Below are positions 24,398 through 36,250 of a stretch of DNA of 64,000 nt, in pieces. Numbering within the stretch: position 1 is the stretch's first letter; each line of letters starts with the position of its first letter. The stretch is taken from NCBI RefSeq assembly GCF_020882245.1, contig NC_083598.1, positions 55,217,858-55,281,857 of the forward strand. Direction: 5' to 3'. Position numbers and translations under genes: made by a program. The notes beneath the pieces are model-generated. The model was not told where the DNA came from and did not search any database. It saw only the letters and a program-made list of their open reading frames with translations. Origin of the DNA: Rhopalosiphum padi (taxonomy: Eukaryota > Arthropoda > Insecta > Hemiptera > Aphididae).

Positions 24398-24573
24398 TCA
24401 TAATAAATAATATAATAATAGCTGTAACGAATAATTTAAAGTTCTACGTTTATTAGCAGCATCAGCTTTTAACGAGTGTTCTGATTGCGGGAGATGGCGA
24501 TGTCCTCGATCGTTCTGCTCGCGACGCATCACGCAGATGGCAGCACACAATGATATTGCCGGTTTACTGATTC
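24398..24573 (-). CDS. Candidate 3' coding exon, minus strand, unrecognised
   Basis: On the minus strand a very good acceptor (TTTATTTTACTTTCAG, ending at 24574) precedes an open frame that reads from 24573 down to a TGA at 24400-24398, about 58 codons. The first two-thirds (to about 24450) is conspicuously GC-richer than its flanks and codes for a peptide starting ISKPAISLCAAICVMRR, then a charged stretch with several His; the last residues are AT-driven leucines. A weak donor (C|GTAGAA near 24448) is an alternative end. The other two frames carry early stops. No known family matches. It may be a real terminal exon, a non-coding RNA exon or a conserved element; no polyadenylation signal is obvious just downstream. 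Confidence 0.28.
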
Positions 24574-24622
24574 CTGAAAGTAAAATAAATTTATATAATT
24601 TTCTTGTCTGTTTTTTGACCAT

Positions 24623-27598
24623 TTAAAGTCCATAACAAAGTCCTTAAGTAAAAAGATCAAAATTGTATTAAAAAAAAAAAAATTATAAAATGGGTAATAT
24701 TATACTATGTTTTATAACTAAAGTATATGCACTCGGCGGCGCCCATCGAGTTTTATATCGGACATATTCGAACTCGCATAAAACCAATTTATCGTAATTG
24801 TTTCATGACAATTAAGGTATGTACTGTTTAAGGCTGACGTGTAAAAATATTAAATAATATTACGATTTATATATAAGTAATACTATACTGTTAAACCCAA
24901 TAAACCATAATATGGTAATATTATTAAATAAATATGCGAATATTATACAGAGTATTGCCTGCGCGATATAAGATAGCAATTTTATAAAAGTTCGGATAAT
25001 TCACGGGTCACGCCGTTAAGGTCGCCCCGATCGAATTCGTTTCGTTTTTAGGAGACACATTGCGATTCGACGATCCGTAGTTTGCCGCGGTCCGCATACT
25101 TCACTATAATATGAGTGTATGTGACACTAGACAATAATTATTGAACCATTCTATATTATAGCCATTCGTGTATTACTCAATAACGGCCAGACTTCCGACG
25201 GGGCGAATAGACAAATGTTACGACTTATTACGATGCACAATAATAAAATTACCACAGACTAGCTACGTACACGATATTCAAGCGTAATTTTTTTTGATCA
25301 ACAGCCCACGTAATTATTTATGTCGACGACGAGACTCGTCTCTTAAAAAGGTTTATATACGTATAATATATGGAATATACGATTTAGGTACATACAAATA
25401 GATTTTTTTTTAAATCGCTAATTTTACACAATTTTACATACTTTTGCCTGAAATTATATTTATAGTATATTAATATCTTCTAAAAACGTTTCAACGGCTC
25501 CATTAGTATAGGTACAAGGACAACATAGGTAATATTTACATATTCAAAAGTAATTTTATCGGCACCTAAAACAATGATTACTATTATTTATTTTTGAAAA
25601 TAATATTTTATTTACATATTGTTAAGTCATTCTGCGTCGAGATTTGAAACTAAGAATGTATATATTATATTTTTGTTTAAAAAAGTACAAAACTTCGAAA
25701 ATAGAAATAAATTTGATTTGTTTCTTAAAAATGTTATGTTGTAGATTGTAACGAATATAGTTGAGTGGAAGTGTAAAAATATTTACAAACAATTTACATT
25801 TGTCGAGTAAATTATTGTCTAGTTATCTTGTATTTATATATTATTGATACACACATATCAAATGTCATTAAATATTATTTTTGATATGCGTCATATTTAA
25901 AAATGTTTGTCATTTATAGAAGTATATCAAGTTCACTTGATTTTTAAGACGTACATTTAAAATTACTTCTTCGGAATCAATAACCTGTAACCACTTATTC
26001 ATAGATGGAAAGCAATTTTAACTCCTTGAGACGATTCTAATAAATAACGTTAAATTATGATGTAATTAATAATAAGTTAATTAATAAATTTATTCATTAC
26101 TTAAGTCATCGTGTTTTTATTTCATAGGTTTTAAGTAGGTATATCGAATATTAATACATGAAAATTAATTTTTTAATTTGAAGTTTTGACTGTCATATTT
26201 TTAGTTCAACAATAATACTTAAATTATCAAAGTTAAGGTAAAATGTTGCAAAACAATTTTTTAAAATGGTCAGTACTCGACGAAAAAAAATATAAAAAAA
26301 TACAGCGAATAAAAAAAATATTTAATAATTATTACAAAATATATATTATTTGCCACTTACTAAGAGCATGAAAAACACTAGTCTTGTTAAAATAACTAGT
26401 TAATTATGATTATAAAAAAATTGACGATAGGAGGAGATTCGTCCCTAGCACCTCTACTCACCTCATCACGAGAATACTCAATATGCTCAAATCAAACAAT
26501 ACGTGTTTTAACGTAGTAGTATAGATGCATGTTTATGAATAGATCCTATGATATACGTAGGCCCCTACTTAATTTTATAAACATCTTTTAATGTCATAGA
26601 GGAATCTATGGGTGAAGAATTTTTGTAAATTTTAAACATTAATGAAAAATGTATCTAAGAATAGTTTTAGAATTGTTAATGACATGCATGCAAAAATGTT
26701 TTTAAGATAAATTAATATTATAGAATCAGCGAATATAACATATTAATATCTAAGTGCTGTAGTAGTCAAGTTTTCCATTTCAATAATTATAGGAACTCTC
26801 TTAGTCTTTTCTATACTATAAGACAACTACGTTTAATGTGCGGCGGAAACTTCTGTGCGTTTCTTCAATGCGGTTGCACGGCAGTATTGTGAGCTCTAAA
26901 TTAAGGCGAGAAAACGTTTTAATTAAACTCGGACAATAATTTTAAGGTTTTTGCAGTTACGAAATACGATCGATTTCATACAACTTTGTTAATAATGTAC
27001 AAAATATTAGTTGTTTCTAAAAAAATAAAGATGCACTTTATGATTGAAAATTAATATATTATGAGAAATTACAAACAGTTATTGAAATTAAATACTAAAC
27101 TAAAATACTATGTAGAATAACATACTGTATAATACTCGTAATAGTAATATAGATTAATTACCTATACAAAATAAAATTATGCATTTTAGATTACCAATAA
27201 AGTGTTCTTTCTTAATTTTTATAATTAATTTCTATTAATACTTTGCCGGATAGATTGTTTAAAATTGAGTCTAAATGATATTATAATTTTCCGATTTTAT
27301 TAAAAGTATTTGCATGACTGAAAATATTATCGACAACTGTTGATTCGTTTTTACAAAATGTCACGGGGAGTGGTAATAAATAACCGGACTCGGCTCTAAA
27401 TCATTATTCGATACAAAGATTTATCATTGTCTTAAAATGTTATAACACTGCGTGCGTAACCTGCGTCTTCGAGGTGAACGACGCGAAGTAAATCTAGTGA
27501 CCAACGCTTATTAGTAATCTCAAGACAGTTTTTTGATCAGCATTTTTTCCCTCTTACATTCACGGATTAAAATTATAGGTGTAAATATATTTTTTTAG
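24623..27598. other. Non-coding stretch with GC-richer patches
   Basis: AT-rich overall, with CpG-containing patches at about 24720-24790, 24955-25115, 25180-25340, 26820-26945 and 27440-27530. These look like short conserved non-coding blocks, but none has an interpretable frame. In the 26.8 kb patch the minus strand reads SSQYCRATALKKRTEVSAAH and then a stop after an AG; this is too short to call. Confidence 0.5.
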
Positions 27599-27823
27599 AA
27601 GTCAAGTCTATTATATTCCCAGAAAATCGATGGCAATATCTACAATGTCCCGTTAGGATCATACAAAGAGCACAACAGATGTACCATTTACATAAGCATT
27701 AACGATTTTAATTATGGCAACGGTCGCGAATCAACGATCTACTTGTTTCGTTGTGGCAATCAGCAGATGTTGCGAGGGTGTAAATATCTTTACCCCGCAT
27801 TTGGTCAGCCGAACTGTTTAGCG
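27599..27823 (+). CDS. Candidate internal exon, 75 codons, phase 0-0, unrecognised
   Basis: A pyrimidine tract and AG (tatattttttTAG, AG at 27597-27598) is followed by 75 codons without a stop, ending exactly at a consensus donor (GCG|GTAAGT, GT at 27824). Both boundaries fall between codons. The translation has a mixed, protein-like composition, unlike the Ile/Phe/Tyr/Asn bias of chance frames nearby: four cysteines (residues 28, 52, 61, 73), aromatic-rich segments such as TIYISINDFNYGNG and TIYLFRCGNQQ, and a late GCKYLYPAFGQPNCLA. There is no in-frame ATG before residue 57, so it would be an internal exon. I do not recognise the domain; the cysteines would suit an extracellular or metal-binding module, but this is a guess. 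An overlapping minus-strand frame (27708-27992) is also open, so chance cannot be excluded. No partner exons were identified. Confidence 0.38.
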
Positions 27824-28440
27824 GTAAGTGCGTAAAATGTTGTAATAACAACACCAACGACGACGGAAATTGGTAGTTAGCAACGTAAAATACGATAAAC
27901 GAAAAATTGTTTCGACTCAGTTTTGAGGCGTAAAATAAACGGTATGACGTATAAACGTGTGTAAAGCACGTAGTGTCGATGTGTAAAAACAATATTAAGA
28001 AAAAGGATCAGCTTATCAACATTTGCAAGACACGCAAATAAATTAAAATCGATTGTAAAAGGTGTTGTTTTATCCATTCGTAATATTGTTTAATCATATA
28101 TATATATAAATATAAATGTTATAAATATATTATCTTTAAATTTTTAAATCGATTGTTTTCGGTCGGACGAACAGGTCGCGAGTGTTGTCAAACATTGCGG
28201 GTTGACAAACGTATAGGTCCAACGACTAAGTCCAATTGCACAAATAGATTTGTGTACTAAAATAAGTCATTTTTTTTATTGTACATTATATCTATTTATT
28301 TATAAAAAACATTCTTTATCTATAGTCGTGTAAATCACTATGAATTTTTAATTAGTGCATCAGTGCGGCTATTGGACAATAATATATTTAAATTTATTTG
28401 TGATTTCAAAATGTTCCTAATAGATTTTCACTATACCCAA
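27824..28440. other. Non-coding stretch after the exon candidate
   Basis: Would be the 5' part of an intron if 27599-27823 is an exon. Contains (AT)n at about 28098-28108 and a CpG-containing patch at 28150-28240. No acceptor stands out. Confidence 0.5.
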
Positions 28441-28606
28441 TCAATATTAAATTCTCCGACTGACGTCAATTTTTTGTTTTTGTATATCACATACACATAC
28501 AACATTAAACAGAGTCGCACTTTGGACTTTGGTCGTCAATCATTTGGACACAGTCGATCGGACTCAATGAGGTCCGCGAACGAACCGCTTTTGCACTTAT
28601 TGGTCC

Positions 28607-28607
<1 letters not shown>

Positions 28608-28641
<34 letters not shown>
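28608..28641. repeat. (TA)17 microsatellite
   Basis: 34 bases of perfect TA within island 5. Confidence 0.97.
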
Positions 28642-28644
<3 letters not shown>

Positions 28645-29211
28645 TGCAATGGGTTCTGTAATGCGTCTCTGCATTTCGTCTCGGTCGACGTTCATTTGTT
28701 ATATCCGTCGTCGTCCGCAGTGCCAGCACACGGCGTACGCGATCGAAACGGATTTTTGATCGCATTCCCGTGCTCCGGGCGATTGCTTCGCCGCCGCCGT
28801 AACAAAATAATATACTGCCGACCGTTATCGCGGCGACGAGTCCGCGACGATGTAAACCATTATCGTTTTAACGTCATATAATGTGCACGGGCGACCGTCC
28901 CTGCCGGCTCCGCCACACCGCGACCGCCGACGTCGTGGCGATTATATTATTTTCACACGACGATCCGCGTCGCCACCGGTCTCGCGTTAATTCGTTAATT
29001 TTCCGACTCATCGCCACCCGTTTCCCAAGTAGGTATCCTCCACACGTATATTTGCACACATATTATATATATAAACGTATTATAGTCGCGCGCAGATTCG
29101 GTCCTTAATCGCCGTTCGCGGTGTCGGACGATTGAGTTCAGCAAACGACGACACGTCGTCGGGATACGGTTTAAAATATATTATTATAATACATTACGAT
29201 GACGTTTTAGG

Positions 29212-29218
<7 letters not shown>

Positions 29219-29242
<24 letters not shown>
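29219..29242. repeat. (GT)12 microsatellite
   Basis: Perfect GT dinucleotides in island 5. Confidence 0.96.
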
Positions 29243-29495
29243 ATATACACGAACGAACCACTGACGACGCATTTAAACGACCATTATATTGTTATTATCT
29301 ACTGCATTATACTCTATACGTGTATATATACATACCGGCCCGATGCAGTGAACCGCGCGCGGCTATAATTGTCGGAGAAATAATATTGTCATTTGTTATT
29401 ATATAGTCGCAGAGGATTCTGTCGTCGACCTGTGCAAATCGCTATATTATAATATATATATATATTATATATAATATTATTGTACTGCAATCAAA

Positions 29496-29513
29496 CGCCG
29501 CCGCCGCCGCCGC
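29496..29513. repeat. (CGC)6 microsatellite
   Basis: Six CGC triplets at the 3' side of island 5. Confidence 0.93.
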
Positions 29514-29700
29514 AAGATTCTCGTCTCGCCATCATCTCCGTGCTTCGGGCGCGGTTCCTATATAGACATTGTTATGATATCGTACAAATATTATTTACGT
29601 CGTTGTCGTTAATATTCTATACTAGGGTACATACAACTATTAAAATGTGCAATATTTTAGAGCCACAGATTTTGTTTCTTCTCGTTTGGATGTGAATGAA

Positions 29701-32700
29701 ATCATTACGGATGCAAAAGATTTTTATTTTCGTTGACAATTTGACACTATTCATGTTCTAAAAAAAAAAAAGATAAATAAATAAAAAAATTATTTTATTA
29801 ATTACGCATAAACATCATTTTTTCTATTAACAATTAATTAAATGCAATTTCAACTTTTGTAAGTGTAAGCGTACTTAAAGAATTTGTTTTTAAATATTAA
29901 TTATTTAACACCATCATATGACATATCATGTTGCGACACAAAACAATTTTTTTTCACTTGAGGCCAACCCTTTTTTACTGCAAATTTTAAAGCAGATTTT
30001 TTTTTATGGCAATATAATATTATATCTAAATCAAAATGAGAACGAAGTTTCTGAGTTATTAAAACATTTTACATACTCACTCGAAAAAACTATAAAATAA
30101 AATATGATATATTAAATATAGTACCTATCTATAACCATTATACTAGGAAAATTTTTACAATATAGTATATACGGTATGTTATCGTTATGTGTCCAACTCA
30201 CAAATGGATAATCATATAGCAAAATATTCACTTTTAGTAGTTTCAATTTTGTATTTTAGAATTAAAAATAAGATGAAATTGTTCTATATTATTAATGGTA
30301 TAAACATAATTATCTTGGATCTCTCGATTGCTTTTCATAGTATTTTAACTTTTAAACTAGTTATGGACACAAGTATTTCACATACATACTTACTATTTAC
30401 ATTATAACTCGTATAAATATTAAAATATTGTAAAAAACCAACGGTAAAACCCAAATAATATCCTCACCTTTATTATTGATATTTTGTCAATTTACTTTAT
30501 TTAAGCTAACAATACATTAAATTAGAATTTATAAACGTAAATGTAGGTATATTTTAAGGCTTAAGCATTATTAAGATAGAAACTCAATATATCCAGATAT
30601 GGTACAATGTTCTACGATTAAAAATATTTAGTCATAAAAAAAAAAATTTAATATACAGCATATACAGCTATTTTTTTTATTAAACAATACTCTTCATCTC
30701 AAAATCTATAAACGTTTTTGAAAATATTGTTTTTATATAATTTCTACTTGAAATAAAAAAATATTTTTTATAGTTATAATTGTAATGTTTTTAAATACTT
30801 AAAACTTAAAATTTCGATTTTTTAGAATGTTGTGTATACAAATTCTCCGAAAAATATTTCGCTCCAGAATATGAAATTGTAAATGTATATTTTTATTCAA
30901 AAAAGTAAAACTTAAAAAAATTATCACGATAAAAAATCATAAAAAAATATGTTTTTTTATTTTGACTAGATATTATGTATAAACCAAAATGTATGCATAA
31001 AAAGCGCAATAAATAATGTTTTTAATCGGTCAAAGATAATTCGATAATTATGTATGAAAATAGCTATATGAAAATCTATTGTTAATTATACCTTTAAGCT
31101 TAGTGAAATGTTATAGTAAGCTATTTCCATAATATTCAACATAAAATTTCTTATTGAAATTATTTGTATACTAACTTTAGTTTTTTGCGACTTTATTATA
31201 TTCATCTATGTTTCACTATTTATGCAAATGGTTATGCAAATGCTTAAGTGTCGAACCCTGAATTTATAACGGACGATTGAAAATGAGTTCATAAGTAGGT
31301 ATAGTGTATGCAGATCTACTCTCAATAGTATTATATTATTGTACAATATTCGATATAGCGTATGATATATAATATGAAAGCGCGCGATATAGAACACGGG
31401 ACGTTCGAAGAAATTTCTAAAGTATTCCTCTAAAATAATAATTGAAAATCCCTCTAGCGTTTCGTAAAGTTTTCACTATATAAAGGGTATTCCGCTGTGT
31501 ATGGTAACTGTTATACACAACTTCTCATCCGACAGTTCAAAAGTTTTGTAATATTTTCGATATTCGAATTTCTCTCGGAGAATGCCTATGCAATATAGCA
31601 TGTATCGTAATAATAATACGCAAGTACACGTTACAATATAATAGCATAAATACAAATTACCTTTTATGTAGCCGTATGAAATAATTTACAAGAAATAGCA
31701 TTAAGATGTATGATAAAATATATACTGCTGGAAGGTAATCGATATTATTGATAGAAATATGATTTCAATATGATTATTATGTGAGATGCGTAGGCCTGTA
31801 ATATAGAATTTCACTTTGTTGACATAATTTCGAACATGCAATGATTATTAATATATATATATGTATGACGCAATTGAATAGACATAACTATAAATGCTAT
31901 TAATTCAGTTTATATCAAAAAGCCTTAGTTTGTTCATAATAATATTGCATTGAATTTAATTTAAGATTATGCAGTTTAGTCATTATTGTTATAAGATAGG
32001 TACGTACCTATATTAACTGCTAATATATCAAAGAGGCTAGTCTCTATTACTTACATTTAAACAAAGCATTTTGTATATTATACGGATGATATTTTCTTCG
32101 ATAAGTACTATATATATAGACGTGCAGGTTACAGTGCAATATGATGTATTGCAGTATACTCGTAATGCTCGTATTTATCGTAAATGTTGTTTGTGCACCA
32201 ACACCAGTTAAAAAAATATAAACAAATCTAATTAAAAAAAAAAAATAGAGTAACCACACAATGCAAAGCGAAGAAGGGCTATTCATTGTTCAACAATAAA
32301 ATCTGTTAGGAACAAAAAAAAAACACAGGAAAGGGGAGAGGAATAGAGTACTAATTTACGACCACCGGCCATTTGGGTATCACCTGTTGTTGTTATTGTT
32401 GTTTTTACCAATCTGTTTTCTACGGTATAGTTTGAAAAGTATGGTAAAGGTTTATATGGACTTTGGATAAATTTACCCCAGTTTACTGCAATTATAGTTT
32501 TAATCTAAAATTAAGTTTCAACCGTATTTTATTTGGTATCATTTGCATAAATATAGTTTTTATAAAATATATTTTTAATAGTTATTTTTTTTAAATTTTG
32601 ATCTGAGGTGCGTGAATCGAATAATTAATTAATTTGTGTTAGTAATATGATATTTGTTTATTTATTTTTTAAATATTATGTACAGGTAAAATATTCCAAC

Positions 32701-34480
32701 GAAATAAGATTATTAATTATGTAAATGGAACATTTGAAATATAGAAATAATTTACATTAAGTTCCTATAAATAACTATAAACAATAATGAATAAAAATAA
32801 ATCAGGTATGAACAGTTTAAAAAATGTTCTTAATATAAATATTGAGAGATATAATGGTACTAAATTTAAGACTAAAAAAATCAATTGGTACATAATTATA
32901 ATGATTCATTAGTTTATAAGAGCAGATAATGCATAATAATTAGATTTAGGTTATATATGTTGATATAGAATGTCTTTGGATATTGTATAATGCCTTCAAC
33001 GCAATACCTAATGTTATTGTACAAAATTTATCTTCATCTAACTTAAAGAAGAATTTATCACAAGTTATTCTGATTAAATGAATGCATTAAATATAAAGTA
33101 TGATCGAAATGATTTTCTATAGCACAAAGTCAATTATTAATATCTACAATTATCGGGGACTCAATTTTGTTTATAATTTAATAAATCTAAATGTATCTAT
33201 TATTACTTTTTGAATAGGTGTTCAATTATTAAGTTTAAATTTGTATTAATATAATAATAAAATAAGATTAATTAAATTCAGCGTTCCTTTGTTTACATAA
33301 TAATATTTACTTACTGTATGTATGAAGGAACTACAAAGCCAAAAGCTGATAAAGCTATAATTTTTGTTTATACAAATTAAATTCTATGTGCTACGATTTA
33401 CAAGTAGACCCACGTCAAAATTAACTGTAAATGATTATGCCAATTTGAAAATAATATTATATAAAATATGTGTTATTGACAAAATTATATTAGTCATTAT
33501 ATAAGACCGTTATTTTTAAAACTACTGAAATATATGATTAAGTATTTTATTTGTATTTTTATAAGCAATGTATGTGAATAAAATAAAATATATTTGAATG
33601 TATAATATGTTCAATAAATTTAAATGTTTTACTTGGGATATTTGTTATCTATACATAGGTGTTAAATAAAATACATTAATATTTCTGATGGGTTTATTTT
33701 GGACTACAATAAATCACAGCATCCAATGATTTCGTTTTTCTAAATGTTTAACAAAAAATGAAAATTTAAACTATAAGTGTTTAAATTTGAATTAATTATA
33801 TTATAATTGGGATATTAAAATTGTTATTAATGATCCAAAGAGACAGTGCCATGACTAACTGGCATACCACTAATATAACTACCACAATGATTTTTACAAA
33901 TCGGCGGTAACCAGCAAATATACACAAATGGATTTTAAACGTTGGATCGACTCTTAACCTAACATACGAATTATTAAAATATGTCAATTGTTATTTTATA
34001 AATGTTTGGTTAATTTTAATTCGTGTTACAGAGATTACCAAAAGTTTGCCGTGATATGAATTTCCGGCACGATATTATATTCTGAGTTAAGCCTTTTAAG
34101 GTACAGTAAACTAATTTCAAGTGGTTTTATTTGTCTATGCTAAAGATAAACAAAAATAGTAGAACATATATTGGGATTATCGAAAATTACTTGGTAAAGT
34201 GTGTATCTACTCCTGAGGTGGTCATAGGTTTTGATCATTTCGGAGAAGTTTAGTCTCGTGAAAGATCCAATATAATATGTCCAGTCAGGAAATCAAGAAG
34301 AGTGTTATGATGTTTAATCAAAATAATGCCACAATACTAAAATATGCACATATATTATTTTTAAGTAAAATTTTATTTTTTCGTAAAAAAATCTCTGCTT
34401 TCCTATTTTAAGCTGTAATAGGTAGGTATACCATTAATTGAAATCTAGATATACTTGGATGTACAAAATGTTATGATTAT
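29701..34480. other. AT-rich non-coding stretch
   Basis: 4.8 kb, mostly AT-rich. About 30660-30960 resembles the AT-rich body of the dispersed repeat family (ctataaacgtttttgaaaatattg...), but without its diagnostic blocks. A patch at 31200-31620 and another near 32320-32480 are more complex. A 16-bp perfect palindrome occurs at 31996-32011. No gene seen. Confidence 0.6.
31996..32011. repeat. Perfect 16-bp palindrome ATAGGTACGTACCTAT
   Basis: Built from two inverted copies of the TAGGTA word that is over-represented across the window. It contains an ACGT core. Confidence 0.8.
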
Positions 34481-35042
34481 AATTGTTATACATATCTCGT
34501 GCATTTACGAATGAAGTGCATTCTGTACTTGAGCAAACCACACTTTAAATGCAATACCCATCTGAGTGTATTATATTTTATATCATAATAGGTAATAATA
34601 ATAATACCATACGGTGATGCAGCTGAGGTTGTATTAAATACGAGTAATAACGATATGAATGGAGTCTGTCGAGGTAGTGCAATACGAGTAATACTATCGT
34701 AAAAACTAGGAACTGAGAAGAAAGGTCGCCCAAACGTTTCTGTATAATATGCGTATCGTAAGAACGGAAAGTTGGAAATAGTAGCGTGCGATATTATATT
34801 CGTCATTTAAGAACTGCAAGTTAGTTTTGTTGGACTTTAATTATACGCCATCGTCGTCGTCGTCGAGTCGTTTTGTCATTTCCTCTGGTAGTGACTGGTG
34901 CAGGTGGCGGTGCACCAAATTTGAGTGTGGAGTTCGGAGTGTTCGGGTGTGGCTAAATAGACCATGTACAGTGACGAGGCTGTGGTGGTGGTAGAAGAAT
35001 GGCGAGGGGGTAGTGAAACAGCGGTTGATTAATCCCCGGGTC

Positions 35043-35070
35043 GAGCCGGAGACAAAAGTCTCCGGTGCTC
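35043..35070. repeat. Perfect hairpin CCGGAGAC-aaaa-GTCTCCGG
   Basis: Arms at 35046-35053 and 35058-35065 pair perfectly around a 4-base loop, and GAG/CTC outside extend the stem with a small bulge. This is GC-rich and very stable for its length. Confidence 0.8.
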
Positions 35071-35175
35071 GTCAATAATTATTTCGACAACAAACCTCTC
35101 CTCAACGACGACGACGTTAAAACTGACGTATGTGTGTGTGTGTGTTGTCGTCGAGTACGTGCAGTGTGAGTCCAA

Positions 35176-35198
35176 GTGTGTGTGTGTGTGTGTGTGTG
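35176..35198. repeat. (GT)n microsatellite
   Basis: About 11 GT units; a shorter (TG)7 lies at 35131-35144. Confidence 0.95.
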
Positions 35199-35631
35199 CG
35201 TATACGAAGAAAGTTGCATACAAAACGCGCGCGCTACCGAGTCATAAATTACAAGTTGGAAGTTTCTCGCCTCCCCCGTCGTCGTCGCGACCCGAGAATG
35301 GCATTACTCAAAAGAGTGCGCTTGAAGGCAACGAAATTACACTATCCCCCGACCTCATCCACCTAGCCTGTTTACAAAACACGGGCATCCGCACGAGAGT
35401 ATACGCGGTGGTAGGTACCAACCATTCGTATTCGTGATAAATCGACCTAAGGGGGTGGGACGGCAAGTCAATTACCAGTGAGCGTTCCACCTTGGAATTT
35501 CTCCGTAGAACTTTCACCACTGCCGCACACGACTGTATTGTGTACATGTGCATGTGTACACCGCCAACACCACCACCACCAACACCACTACCGTTGCCGG
35601 GCAGTACACGCACACACAAACAAATATTTAT

Positions 35632-35651
35632 GTATATATATATATATATAT
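35632..35651. repeat. (TA)10 microsatellite
   Basis: Perfect TA dinucleotides between the CpG part and the GA-rich part of island 6. Confidence 0.95.
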
Positions 35652-35785
35652 TATGTACCTAGTTCCAAAGAGTATACGTATATAACTAAATAAGTAACGC
35701 GTAGAAGAAAGGTCGGCATATAGGTCGTAAAATGGTAAGGAGGAAAAGGCGTGATTGAGATAGAAAGGGTGTGTGCGTGTGTGTA

Positions 35786-35843
35786 TGAGAAAGAGAGTGG
35801 GTGAGAGAGAGAGAGAGAGAGAGAGGTAGAGTGAGAGAGAGAG
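35786..35843. repeat. GA-rich tract with (GA)12 core
   Basis: The core (GA)12 at 35802-35825 is followed by gtagagtgagagagagag. It holds many overlapping GAGAG words, the binding motif of GAGA factor (Trl) in insects. Confidence 0.9.
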
Positions 35844-36250
35844 GCCGTTGCGCGCAAAATTGTTTTCTTTGAATGTGCACACCTATATATGATATACACT
35901 AGCTATACAGAATATAATATACCGACACAAAAACGGCGCGACAACGGTCTTTACAGCTGACATGTACAGAGCGATTAGAGTATATTATTATATAAGTATA
36001 GTACTAGTTGTGTGCCGATTCGGCGGAGGAGGTGGAAACCAGGAGCACTTGTACTGTAACAATCATTCACGCGACATTTTAATGGATATAATATAATATA
36101 ATACACGTGTGTATGTGTACATATGCCGTGTGCGTATCCAGTGTGTTTGAGCGCGAAGTTCGACGAATAAAAGCAACGGCCGCAGCAGTCGTTTCGATCC
36201 GCTGTAGGTAGGTAACTGACAAAATTGAATTTTCGCACATCCAGTACCTA

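Larger units (their letters stand above)
28441..29700. other. GC-rich CpG island 5
   Basis: CpG-dense DNA with microsatellites at both edges. A 172-codon plus frame (28363-28881) and several others on both strands cross it. Part is the translation of a (TA) tract (Tyr-Ile repeats), and the rest is Arg-rich with no domain. Features such as homeobox-type ATTA words and CGTCG clusters are present, but no promoter can be fixed. Confidence 0.5.
34800..36250. other. GC-rich island 6 with GT, TA and GA tracts
   Basis: Opens with (GTC)5 at 34850-34865 and a small frame of 22 codons (ATG at 34964, stop at 35030-35032) in a good start context. A perfect hairpin, two GT tracts, a CpG block with frames open in several registers (35130-35437), (TA)10 and a long GA-rich tract follow. 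The peptides have no recognisable domains. The island contains the clearest GAGA cluster of the window. Confidence 0.5.

Noticed and set aside
28363..28881. 172-codon plus-strand frame as a gene
   Set aside because: Its first part is AT-rich, the middle is a translated (TA) microsatellite, and the end is Arg-rich CpG sequence; no family features.
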